Shown one piece after another: positions 23,254-31,218 of a stretch of DNA of 64,000 nucleotides (position 1 is its first letter; every line of letters begins with the position of its first letter). The translations under genes and the position numbers were made by a program. The stretch is from Flavobacteriales bacterium (GTDB lineage Bacteria; Bacteroidota; Bacteroidia; JACJYZ01): positions 372,001 through 436,000 of the forward strand of contig JACJYZ010000002.1 in assembly GCA_020635855.1 (NCBI GenBank). Direction: 5' to 3'. The notes under the pieces were generated by a model that had not been told where the DNA came from, did no database searches, and saw only the letters and a program-made list of their open reading frames with translations.

Positions 23254-24375
23254 ATGAACAAGTCAAAAACAGTGAAGTTTGATCGCAATATTCCATTTAA
23301 CGACTTGCCAGATTTGCCACCCTCTGAAAAGATAGTTGATAAAGAGGTTCTAAGCAAATGGGGTTTGGCATCAAGAGCATTGGCTGAATTAAATGGAAAC
23401 ACTAAGCGAATGCCCAACCCATTGATGCTTGTTAACACCATTTCTTTACAGGAAGCACAAAGTTCCACTGCCATTGAAAATATCTTTACCACGGAAGATG
23501 AACTATACAAAGCCGTATCAGACACGGTTAAGGAAAATACAGCAAACCCAGCTACGAAAGAGGTATTAAGGTATAGGGAGGCATTGTGGGAAGGCTACAA
23601 CACATGGGTTAAAAAGAAAACATTTGATAAGTCAGTTGCGGTAAAAATATTTCGGCAGATAAAAAATACCCGGCAAGGTATTCGTCCACCTCAATCACAA
23701 GTGGTAATTAAAAGAGGGCAAAGTGAATTCAAACCGGGAGAAATAGTTTATACACCACCACGTGGATCGGGAATTATAGAGGATAAGCTGGATAACCTTT
23801 TTCAATTTTTCAAATCAAATAGTACATTCGATCCATTGTTGAAAATGGCAATTGCACACTATCAGTTTGAGGCAATACACCCATTCACGGATGGAAACGG
23901 AAGAGCGGGACGTATACTAAATCTGCTATACCTGGTAGACCAAAACCTGTTATCCCATCCTGTTCTCTATTTGAGTAAGTATATCATTCATCACAAGGAT
24001 GAGTATTATCACTGCCTGGCTGGAGTTACTCAAAGAGGCGCATGGAAACCCTGGCTTTTATATATGCTCGGTGCTGTCCATCAAACAGCACAGCTAACCA
24101 ATCAGAAAATTGATGAGATTTTGGAGCAAATGGCAGCAACGTACAAGTACGCAAATGCCAAGGTGAAATGGTATACTTATGAATTGAATCAGGCACTATT
24201 TTCACAACCTTATATCAAACAAAAGTTGGTTGGAGAAATACTGGGCGCTCGGAGTAGAACAACCCTTACCAAGTACATGCTTCAGTTGACGGACTTGGGC
24301 GTGTTATCCGCGCAGGTGGATGGCAGAGAAGTATATTACGTCAACGATGATCTTGTTCGGATTCTTCAATCCTGA
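23254..24375 (+). CDS. Fic-family AMP-transferase-like protein with N-terminal inhibitory motif
   Basis: Fic enzymes move AMP (or a related group) from a nucleotide to a hydroxyl side chain of a target protein. The core motif HPFTDGNGRAGR is at residues 209-220, with all key residues. An inhibitory helix motif (S/T)xxxE(G/N) reads STAIEN at 71-76, so this is a class II, self-inhibited Fic. An N-terminal Fic_N region and a C-terminal winged-helix (about 310-373, LVGEILGARSRTTLTKYMLQ) complete the protein, as in DNA-binding Fic regulators. The gene is AT-richer than its neighbours, which suggests transfer. Repeats in front may be its operator. No separate antitoxin gene is seen, which fits the internal inhibitor. 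Confidence 0.93.
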   Translation: MNKSKTVKFDRNIPFNDLPDLPPSEKIVDKEVLSKWGLASRALAELNGNTKRMPNPLMLVNTISLQEAQSSTAIENIFTTEDELYKAVSDTVKENTANPATKEVLRYREALWEGYNTWVKKKTFDKSVAVKIFRQIKNTRQGIRPPQSQVVIKRGQSEFKPGEIVYTPPRGSGIIEDKLDNLFQFFKSNSTFDPLLKMAIAHYQFEAIHPFTDGNGRAGRILNLLYLVDQNLLSHPVLYLSKYIIHHKDEYYHCLAGVTQRGAWKPWLLYMLGAVHQTAQLTNQKIDEILEQMAATYKYANAKVKWYTYELNQALFSQPYIKQKLVGEILGARSRTTLTKYMLQLTDLGVLSAQVDGREVYYVNDDLVRILQS

Positions 24376-24449
24376 TCGGTACTCGTTAATGTCATTTCGG
24401 GATATATCGGTAAGATTCTATTTTCAAATAATATGATATTCTTGGAAAA

Positions 24450-24878
24450 ATGAGAGCGGGAATTGTTTTAATACTTATTACATTGATGGTTGTCCCATCT
24501 TTTGCCCAGGACAACCCCGGCGATCAATACCCCATTGATATCAAAATGCAACATTGCCTGGATACCGATTCCAATCAAACAACCTACGGCATGTGTCAAT
24601 GCAGTGCAGTTGCACGTGAGGAATGGGAGGTGGAAATGAACATGTACCTTCAACTTCTGATGGATACACTGACCGAGGAGGAAGGTGAGAAACTTAAGCA
24701 GGCACAGCAGCAATGGACTGAATACCGGGATGCGGAAATAGCTTTCAAGAACCAGCTATACACCGATATGATGGGGACGATGTGGCGGGTTGTTGCCGCA
24801 GGGCGTGCCTATGAAATCATGAGGGAAAGGGCATTGGGCCTAAAAGGATATTATGAGATGCTGACACTGGATAGATGA
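24450..24878 (+). CDS. LprI/DUF1311-like secreted protein
   Basis: The 142-residue protein has a signal peptide (MRAGIVLILITLMVVPSFAQ) and a mature part that resembles the lysozyme-inhibitor LprI N-terminal/DUF1311 family: a C-x(11)-Y-x2-C-x-C pattern (MQHCLDTDSNQTTYGMCQC), a WEVEMNMYLQLL helix and QQQWTEYRDAEIAFKN. Members are periplasmic; some bind lysozyme, but a defence role here is only inference. It lies 74 bases after fic on the same strand. Confidence 0.82.
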   Translation: MRAGIVLILITLMVVPSFAQDNPGDQYPIDIKMQHCLDTDSNQTTYGMCQCSAVAREEWEVEMNMYLQLLMDTLTEEEGEKLKQAQQQWTEYRDAEIAFKNQLYTDMMGTMWRVVAAGRAYEIMRERALGLKGYYEMLTLDR

Positions 24879-24900
24879 GGGTTGGGGCAGAACGTTCAGC

Positions 24901-25662
24901 TTAGCCATTTTTCTTATAGTTCTTCCAATCAAGAAATGATGATAGGCCATCCAAATCTGGGAAAATGGAATATCCATTGATTCCCATCTGATCCAGTCTT
25001 CTCAAGTATCCATTACGTTTGTTGGAATCAATAGTGAATACATACTTCTTTATGTGTTTTTTGTATGTTCTTATAGAGTCGAGCGAGAGGAATCTATCTT
25101 TGGTTTTGTCGTATTTGTGAACTGTAAACCAACCTGATTGGGAAGTTATCCTTCTTGCAATATGATTTGGCCTGAATATCTTGGTACTACCCTGATCAAA
25201 GGGTGTTCCAGTGGTGGTGGTATCTACAATGTCTTTCTTTCCTGCAGCAAATAGCCAGACAGCAACTTTGCCAGCTTCGACATCTTTGTCTGAAAGAGCA
25301 AACCAAAGAGCTACCAGTGGGTTCTCAGTCCAATCCAACAATCTTGTCGGAAGCCCATGATGTTGGGCCAATGCCAGCCAATCCCATTCCGATTTTATGT
25401 CAAATCCGATGGGGATATGTGATAGGGCCTTTTGCTTGAACTCGCTTAGCGAGGATTTCTCTTTTGCAAGTAGTTCGGGTTCTAAATAGGGTGACCTACC
25501 CAATGTTGGATAAAGATGCCAGGATGCATCAGATTGTCCGCGAAACAGCCAGAGCCGGTTTTCCTGATTCCTTATATTCTCCCCATCCGTCCCAATTTGC
25601 TGGACAAAATGGTCGAAGGAATTAATCGGAATATCCTGAATACTATTCACCTCCTTATTCAC
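24901..25662 (-). CDS. FRG-domain protein
   Basis: The FRG domain is named after its Phe-Arg-Gly motif, here WLFRGQSDASWHLYPTLGR (residues 38-56). Further family blocks are WDWLALAQHHGLPTRLLDWT and ENPLVALWFAL. Length 253 residues. The domain's activity is not firmly known; it often occurs in phage, plasmid and defence-island genes. The gene ends face to face with the LprI-like gene and begins just beside a duplicated tRNA-Leu end, so it may have come in with an integrated element. It is AT-richer than core genes around it. Confidence 0.88.
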   Translation of the reverse strand: MNKEVNSIQDIPINSFDHFVQQIGTDGENIRNQENRLWLFRGQSDASWHLYPTLGRSPYLEPELLAKEKSSLSEFKQKALSHIPIGFDIKSEWDWLALAQHHGLPTRLLDWTENPLVALWFALSDKDVEAGKVAVWLFAAGKKDIVDTTTTGTPFDQGSTKIFRPNHIARRITSQSGWFTVHKYDKTKDRFLSLDSIRTYKKHIKKYVFTIDSNKRNGYLRRLDQMGINGYSIFPDLDGLSSFLDWKNYKKNG

Positions 25663-25675
25663 GATCTTGCTGTAT

Positions 25676-25695
25676 TGTACCCGGGGCGGGACTTG
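25676..25695. repeat. Copy of the tRNA-Leu 3' end (att-like)
   Basis: TGTACCCGGGGCGGGACTTG here is identical to 25852-25871, which is the 3' end of tRNA-Leu plus two bases. A displaced copy of a tRNA 3' end is the usual mark of integration by a tyrosine recombinase. Confidence 0.8.
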
Positions 25696-25727
25696 CCTTC
25701 AGCGAGGCCCATTCCGGACAGCGTCAA

Positions 25728-25847
25728 AATGGAAAAGTCAAATCCACTTCGTGTATTTTCTTTTTTACTTCGAAAAATTCTTTTCAAGCGAGCTGGAACA
25801 ATTCTTCGAAGCAAAAAAGCCAAAACTGACGCTTTGACTTTTCCATT
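25728..25847. repeat. Long imperfect palindrome enclosed by the tRNA-end repeats
   Basis: Outer arms AATGGAAAAGTCAAA (25728-25742) and its exact inverse (25833-25847), inner arms 25760-25779 and 25800-25819 (18 of 20 matching), around a 20-base loop. As RNA it would be a large hairpin of about 120 nt. Frames through it are not credible genes. It may be a small palindromic mobile repeat. Confidence 0.8.
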
Positions 25848-25853
25848 CATCTG

Positions 25854-25937
25854 TACCCGGGGCGGGACTTGAACCCGCACGCGCGCAATGCGCAAGGGAT
25901 TTTAAGTCCCTCGTGTCTACCATTCCACCACCCGGGC
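25854..25937 (-). tRNA. tRNA-Leu (anticodon TAA)
   Basis: The 84-nt gene folds as a class II tRNA: acceptor GCCCGGG/CCCGGGT, D-arm with TGGTGGAATGGTAGACA, anticodon loop ACTTAAAAT with TAA, a long variable arm, and T-arm GCGGGTTCAAGTCCCGC. The CCA end is not encoded. Its 3' end is duplicated at 25676-25695. Confidence 0.97.
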
Positions 25938-26089
25938 AGGTTTTCAGCATACAGCAACTGCATACAGCATACAGTATGCCGTGAGCCAGCAAAACGGAGC
26001 GGCGGCAAATATACTGAAGAGAAAGCTTAATTGGGAGTATTCGTGTCAGGAAGATCGAAGATCTATCCTGTGCCTCCTGCGCAAAAAAA

Positions 26090-26118
26090 AAAAGCGCAAT
26101 CTCATCGACTGCGCTTTT
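26090..26118 (-). terminator. Intrinsic terminator after tRNA-Gly
   Basis: AAAAGCGCA (26090-26098) and TGCGCTTTT (26110-26118) form a stem that on the minus strand is followed by a run of T (plus-strand A run 26082-26093). It lies just downstream of tRNA-Gly. Confidence 0.8.
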
Positions 26119-26121
26119 GTG

Positions 26122-26194
26122 AGCGGGAAACCGGACTCGAACCGGCGACCCTAACCTTGGCAAGGTTATGCTCTACCAACTGAGCTATTCCCGC
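26122..26194 (-). tRNA. tRNA-Gly (anticodon GCC)
   Basis: The 73-nt gene has acceptor GCGGGAA/TTCCCGC, D-arm TAGCTCAGTTGGTAGAGCA, anticodon arm AACCTTGCCAAGGTT with GCC, and T-arm GCCGGTTCGAGTCCGGT. CCA is not encoded. It lies upstream of tRNA-Leu on the same strand, with a terminator between them. Confidence 0.98.
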
Positions 26195-26333
26195 ATATGA
26201 TTCAATGAACAAACCCGCCGTTTCCGCATACATCACGTCGACGGGGATGCAAATATAGAAAAGTTTTTTTCATCCAAACAAGTTTTCAGGAAGAGAGGAG
26301 ACCCAGATCCGGCAGGTCCGGTTTCATCCTGCG

Positions 26334-28133
26334 TCACCCCACCATAATATGGGCCGTCGGATACTTTACATGGTGCTTGGCATTCTGGGCGCTGAGCGCC
26401 AGTACCAGCGTTAGCGTACCCACACGTCCGGCATACATGGTGAACACCAGGATCCACCGGCCCGGATCGGAGATGCTGCTGGTAATGCCGGTTGTGAGTC
26501 CCGCCGTGCCGAAAGCCGATATCGTTTCAAAGATCAATGCCTTGAACGTGATGCCCGGCTCGGTGATGGTGAGCAGGAAGGTGCTGAACAGGCAGAGGCT
26601 GATGGCAAAGAAGAAGATCGATATCACGCGGTTGTACATGTCGCTGGAGATCTGACGGTGGCCGATCGTCATCACATTCTTCCCCCTCACCGCATTCCAG
26701 GCCGAGATGCACATGATGGCAAACGTGGAGGTACGGATGCCTCCGCACACCGAGCCCGATGATCCGCCCACGAACATCAGAAAGCAGATCACGATGAGCG
26801 TACCCGAATTCAAAGCCCCGATATCAACCGTATTGAAACCTGCCGTTCTTTGGATCGACTGGAACAGGGAGGTAATCACCGCCGCGCCGCCATCCATGCC
26901 CCGTAGGGTGCCCTTGGCCTCCAGCAGGTAAAACATGATGGCACCGAAGAAGACAAGGAACAAGGTGGTGTACAATGACACCTGGCTGTCGAGCCTGAGC
27001 TTGCGCCACGCAAACTGCAGCCGGTCGCGCACGTTGCGGATGCCGAACATGTCGTGCAGCGTGGGATAACCCAGGCTTCCCACGAAAATAAGCAGGAACA
27101 CCGCCACGTGCAGGAGGTAGGAATGCCGGATTGATTCCGTGTACATCCCGTTGCTGAACGTAGAGAACCCGGCGCTGCAAAACGCCGATACGGAATGGAA
27201 CATCGACACGAACATTTTATCGCCCAGGTTTTTGAAGGGCACCGCTGGATCCCACAGGAAGAAGATCACTATCGCTCCAAGTACATCAATGAATACCGTG
27301 TAAAAGATGATTTGCCGAACGAGTTCTTCGGTCCTGAACTTGCTGTCGGTGGTGAAAAACTCCGATACCTGGTGCTGGTGACGAAGACTGAGACCCTGAG
27401 CCAGGTACGTGAGGAAGAAGGTACTGAAACTCACAAGGCCCAATGAGCCTACCTGGATCAGCACCATGATCACAAAGTGCCCTTTGGTGGTGAAGAAGGT
27501 GGCGGTGTCTACCACGATCAGCCCCGTACCACTCACCGCGCTGATGGACGTGAAGAGGGCTTCCAGGAAGGTGGCGTTCCGACCGGTGGTCATCTGCGGC
27601 ATCATCAGCAATCCCGCCCCTACCAGGGTGATGATTCCGATGGACAGGGCCAGACCCAGGGAGGGTTTGATGCGCACCATGCCGATGTCTACATTCGAAC
27701 GGATGATCTCCAGTCCGGCGAACACCACGATGTAACATTGGATGAACAGCAGGTAAACCGGGGTGAAATTGCGGATGCCCAGGCTGTGGAACAGTGATTC
27801 CATCATCGGGCGCTGGAGGATGTACACACTGAAACCATCCACCACAAGCAACAACATCAGGAATGCTTCGAACCAGTTTCTTCGCAGAAAAGTCAGCCGG
27901 TCGATGGAAAAAAACCAGCGAAGACAGAATACCAGCACGAAATACGCGAGGATGGTTTTGATGGTACCCAGTACCAGTGTTCGCATACCGGGCGACAGAT
28001 CAAACCCGTCAAAATACAGCAGCAACCCGATCGAAAGCAGCGCCATTACAAAGCTTACGACGCTGAAAACCTTCATCACGGTTTCCTGGCGGTCGTAGAT
28101 AAACAGCCGGGTTTTTTCCTTGAGCCGAAACAT
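26334..28133 (-). CDS. TrkH/KtrB-family potassium uptake channel subunit
   Basis: This inner-membrane protein lets K+ (often with Na+ or H+) into the cell. Four pore loops are visible: ISAVSGTGLIVVDTATFF, SVSAFCSAGFSTFSNGM, IQRTAGFNTVDIGAL and SAFGTAGLTTGITSSI, each with the selectivity Gly. At 599 residues it is longer than usual; the first about 150 residues hold four extra hydrophobic helices before the TrkH core, an arrangement seen in Bacteroidota. The family needs a cytoplasmic TrkA/KtrA RCK partner, which is not encoded nearby. It is monocistronic and divergent from the lipoprotein gene. Confidence 0.94.
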   Translation of the reverse strand: MFRLKEKTRLFIYDRQETVMKVFSVVSFVMALLSIGLLLYFDGFDLSPGMRTLVLGTIKTILAYFVLVFCLRWFFSIDRLTFLRRNWFEAFLMLLLVVDGFSVYILQRPMMESLFHSLGIRNFTPVYLLFIQCYIVVFAGLEIIRSNVDIGMVRIKPSLGLALSIGIITLVGAGLLMMPQMTTGRNATFLEALFTSISAVSGTGLIVVDTATFFTTKGHFVIMVLIQVGSLGLVSFSTFFLTYLAQGLSLRHQHQVSEFFTTDSKFRTEELVRQIIFYTVFIDVLGAIVIFFLWDPAVPFKNLGDKMFVSMFHSVSAFCSAGFSTFSNGMYTESIRHSYLLHVAVFLLIFVGSLGYPTLHDMFGIRNVRDRLQFAWRKLRLDSQVSLYTTLFLVFFGAIMFYLLEAKGTLRGMDGGAAVITSLFQSIQRTAGFNTVDIGALNSGTLIVICFLMFVGGSSGSVCGGIRTSTFAIMCISAWNAVRGKNVMTIGHRQISSDMYNRVISIFFFAISLCLFSTFLLTITEPGITFKALIFETISAFGTAGLTTGITSSISDPGRWILVFTMYAGRVGTLTLVLALSAQNAKHHVKYPTAHIMVG

Positions 28134-28262
28134 AGTACCGGGAGCAAATGTCGTTTAAATGGTCAAAATTGCCAACATGGGATTTGGCACGGTGATTGGG
28201 AAAGAGAAACAAAAGCCCGGACGGGGCGTATACCAGATTCCGTCCAACCAACTGCGTCCGTT

Positions 28263-28937
28263 ATGAAGAAGATCATCACCCTGTTGAGCGTTTGTGCCGT
28301 GTTGGGATTCATCGGTTGTGAACCCGAAAAAGACGAAGTAGCCACCAAATCCGCCATGGAAGGCGTGTGGCAGGTAACCGCCGCCTATGATGAGGCGGGA
28401 GATACCATCACCGGCAAAATAGCCTTTCCCGTGACCGCTTTTCACCTGAGCAGCGATCATACCATCATTTCCACCGCCGGACCCATGTTCATGCATGTGG
28501 TCTATGGCAACAGCAAGTACACCACCATCGCTGCCTCCATTGACCAGGTGTTCAATTATGCCGGACTTGATTTCAACGGCGGTGAGTTCTTCGTCGCAGG
28601 AGGCGCTGTAGACCGCTTTACCATTGAAATGAAGCTGGAAGGTTTGCCCGGTCAGAAAGCGCTCACCACCCTGCTGGACCTGATCGGCGTTACCCAGGAT
28701 AACCTGGATGTGGTCGTCTACCACAAGTTCCAGAATGTGAAGGTGACCTTCGAGAATGATTACAACACCATGATCTGGGAGTTTGATGACATGACCGAGG
28801 CCGTTTACAACACCAAAGACAACAATGGCAATTATGTCCTCTGGAATGGGTGGCCCATCAGTTCTTTCATGCATGGAAAGTTCGTGCTCCAAAAGAAATC
28901 CGTGGACCTCACCCAGGTGGTGAAGGATGCCCTGTAA
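28263..28937 (+). CDS. Lipoprotein of unknown function
   Basis: The 224-residue protein starts with a lipoprotein signal (MKKIITLLSVCAVLGFIGC), lipid anchor predicted at C19, and an acidic EPEKDE start that could favour surface export in Bacteroidota. The rest looks like a beta-rich lipocalin-like or DUF-type domain (MEGVWQVTAAYDEAGDTITG, HLSSDHTIISTAG), but I cannot name a family. A terminator follows at once. Confidence 0.82.
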   Translation: MKKIITLLSVCAVLGFIGCEPEKDEVATKSAMEGVWQVTAAYDEAGDTITGKIAFPVTAFHLSSDHTIISTAGPMFMHVVYGNSKYTTIAASIDQVFNYAGLDFNGGEFFVAGGAVDRFTIEMKLEGLPGQKALTTLLDLIGVTQDNLDVVVYHKFQNVKVTFENDYNTMIWEFDDMTEAVYNTKDNNGNYVLWNGWPISSFMHGKFVLQKKSVDLTQVVKDAL

Positions 28938-28959
28938 ACCGGCTACACCCAATATCATA

Positions 28960-28987
28960 AGCCCTGCAACCTGCGGGGCTTTTTTTA
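28960..28987. terminator. Intrinsic terminator between the lipoprotein gene and waaA
   Basis: Stem AGCCCTGCA/TGCGGGGCT with a 3-base loop, then a run of T that overlaps the waaA stop codon. It serves the lipoprotein gene and perhaps the converging waaA. Confidence 0.85.
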
Positions 28988-30220
28988 TGCCGTAACGGGA
29001 AACAGGTGTTCCATGATGATGCGGGTGGCGCCCGAGCCTGTGCGTACAAACTGACGGCTGACCTCCCCGGCCATTTGTCCGACGAAAGGTTCCTCCAGCA
29101 CGAAGGTCAGGGTTTTCAGAAGGGATACACCATCGGTGAATACAAATCCGCCACCCTTTTCGATGAGGGCTTCCGCTTCCCAGAAACGTCTGTGCCTGGG
29201 ACCCCAGAGCACCGGCAGTCCGAATGCGGCCGGTTCCAGGATGTTGTGCAACTTTCCGCTGAACCCGCCTCCCACAATGGCTGCATGCCCGTATTTGTAG
29301 ATGCGGGATAGCAGTCCTACCTGATCCACCAGCAGCACCTGGGCCTGCGCCAACGTTTCCGGCGTGGCTTCGGAATAACGCACGAAGGGGAGGGGCAGAC
29401 GTGAGGCCATCCTATCAATGTGATGCGAACCCACATCATGCGGCGCCAACACCCATTTCGTATCCAGTCCGCTTTTCATCACCTGGTAGATCAGGTGTTC
29501 TTCCGTCGGCCAGCAGCTTCCGGCCACCACCACTTTCCTGTCCTGTGCGAAAACGTCAAGCAGTGGCAGTGTTTCCGACGCTTCAGCTATTTCCCGCACC
29601 CGGTCGAACCGCGTATCGCCGCTGATGGTCACTTGCTTGATGCCCGCAGATTCCAGGCACCGGGCGGAGGCATGATCCTGCACGAAGAAGTGTCGGAATC
29701 CTTGCAGGTCGCGGAAGAAGAATCCCCCATACCATTTGAAAAACCGCTGGTTGGGACGAAACACACCCGACAGGTTGATGACCGGAATGCTACGACGTTT
29801 CAGTTCCCGGAGGTATCCGTGCCAGAATTCGTATTTGATGAAGTAAGCCTGTTTCGGTTTCACCAGGTTGAGGAAACAATTGACATGCCCCGGTTTGTCT
29901 TCGGGAAGGTAGCAGACGGCATCAGCCACGGGATGGTTCTTGCGGGGTACATAGCCGGAAGGTGAAAAGAAAGTCACCAGGATGAAAACCTCGGGGTGGG
30001 CGTTCATCATGGCTTCCATCACCGGCTTGCCCTGCTCGAATTCGCCGAGGGACGCACAATGAAACCAGTGCACTTCTTTGTCTGCAGGGATTTTTTTTTC
30101 CAGATACCCCCACGTTTCTTTCCTCCCGCTGAGCCATAACCTGGCTTTTTCATGAACAGGAGCCGCCATCCGGATGACCAGTCCGTACAACCAAATGGAG
30201 ATGCGATACAAGGCCTCCAT
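28985..30220 (-). CDS. waaA: 3-deoxy-D-manno-octulosonate (Kdo) transferase
   Basis: WaaA joins Kdo from CMP-Kdo to the lipid A precursor at the inner membrane. The 411-residue protein has the hydrophobic anchor start (YRISIWLYGLVIRMAAP), the catalytic-Glu motif HCASLGEFEQGKPV, IKYEFWHGYL, and nucleotide-binding C-terminal blocks VVVAGSCWPTEEHLI, APHDVG, GGGFSGKLHNILEPAAFGLP and WGPRHRRFWEA. It is 10 bases before the outer-membrane barrel gene in reverse orientation order (that gene is upstream on the same strand), so both may be cotranscribed. Confidence 0.95.
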   Translation of the reverse strand: MEALYRISIWLYGLVIRMAAPVHEKARLWLSGRKETWGYLEKKIPADKEVHWFHCASLGEFEQGKPVMEAMMNAHPEVFILVTFFSPSGYVPRKNHPVADAVCYLPEDKPGHVNCFLNLVKPKQAYFIKYEFWHGYLRELKRRSIPVINLSGVFRPNQRFFKWYGGFFFRDLQGFRHFFVQDHASARCLESAGIKQVTISGDTRFDRVREIAEASETLPLLDVFAQDRKVVVAGSCWPTEEHLIYQVMKSGLDTKWVLAPHDVGSHHIDRMASRLPLPFVRYSEATPETLAQAQVLLVDQVGLLSRIYKYGHAAIVGGGFSGKLHNILEPAAFGLPVLWGPRHRRFWEAEALIEKGGGFVFTDGVSLLKTLTFVLEEPFVGQMAGEVSRQFVRTGSGATRIIMEHLFPVTA

Positions 30221-30230
30221 TCGTCGCTGT

Positions 30231-31016
30231 CTAGTAATAGTAGACTTTTTCAGGGGCCCGGCTGTAGAGGGGAAGGACCCAGCCGAAGCGAAGGCCGTAC
30301 AGCATGTCGAGGCGCTTGGTTCCGTCGTGTTTGCCGGTGTCGTAGTTCACCGAACGCCGGTTCCGGGTGAAGCCCTCGGTGACTTCCAGTCCGGCGAAGA
30401 AATTAACCAGGTGGTTGTTGCTGAGGTTCATGTAACCGATGAACTGGTTGAACATACGTCCGTTCGACAGGCGGTCGTACCCCTTGACCAGGTCTCCGGC
30501 CAGTTGCGGGGTGTCGTTGTCTTTGTTTTCTATGCGGATCTTGTGTTGCATGAAGCCGATGCCCGCCAGCGCCACCAGGCCGCTGTTTTTGTTAGGTCCT
30601 AAGCATGGGTACAGGTATCCGACCCGGGCCGACAGGATGAACCCCCTTTCGTACATGAAGATCTCCGAGTAGGTGCCGTTGCCGTCAATTATGTGGCGGA
30701 TACCGTTGTCGTCAGGCGGGGTGGATATGTTGTCAAGGATATTGGTTTCGCGCACACGGTCGCTGAACATAAACGCTCCGTCGGCGCCCACCAACAAACC
30801 GGATTTGAGTTTTTGAAGAAACCCGCCGCCGATATTGGCATTGGCGCCGAAACGATCGGCCATATCCACGCCGGGAAGCTGGTAGCCTCCGGCAGCGAAG
30901 ATCATGGGTGTGGCAATGGCTGAATCCTTTACGGATACCTGGGCATGGACCCGGCCGGCAAGGAAACCGAGCGCCAGCAGGATCAGGGCCGGACGAAATG
31001 GGATCGTTGGTTTCAT
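30231..31016 (-). CDS. Predicted outer-membrane beta-barrel protein
   Basis: The ATG at 31016 gives a signal peptide (MKPTIPFRPALILLALGFLA, cleavage near VHAQ). The mature part of about 235 residues alternates polar and aromatic residues and ends in an aromatic strand (EKVYYY), typical of outer-membrane barrels. Conserved-looking strands include GLLVGADGAFMFSDRVRE, YERGFILSARVGYLYP, LVALAGIGFMQHKI and VNFFAGLEVTEGFT. The specific function is unknown. It lies upstream of waaA with a 10-base gap. Confidence 0.8.
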   Translation of the reverse strand: MKPTIPFRPALILLALGFLAGRVHAQVSVKDSAIATPMIFAAGGYQLPGVDMADRFGANANIGGGFLQKLKSGLLVGADGAFMFSDRVRETNILDNISTPPDDNGIRHIIDGNGTYSEIFMYERGFILSARVGYLYPCLGPNKNSGLVALAGIGFMQHKIRIENKDNDTPQLAGDLVKGYDRLSNGRMFNQFIGYMNLSNNHLVNFFAGLEVTEGFTRNRRSVNYDTGKHDGTKRLDMLYGLRFGWVLPLYSRAPEKVYYY

Positions 31017-31218
31017 GTCGGGCAAATGTAAACTTTTCATATTGAATGCAACGGCAAGGGTGGGGACCGAATTATTCTTTATCTTCGCGCTGATTTTCAA
31101 ATCGTTCTCCGAGGTTGCCGGCCGGATTCATGCGTACATTTCTGAGGAACCACGCAGGTTGGATGACCGACTCCCCCGGTGGCAGTAAACGCAACGTATC
31201 CAACAGAAAGTACAGCAG

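Noticed and set aside
23049..23525. 158-residue minus-strand frame at the start of fic
   Set aside because: It overlaps the fic start and its upstream repeats; the Fic protein is unmistakable.
25659..26163. Small frames across the tRNA-Leu region
   Set aside because: They cover the tRNA, the palindrome and the att-like repeats; no protein features.
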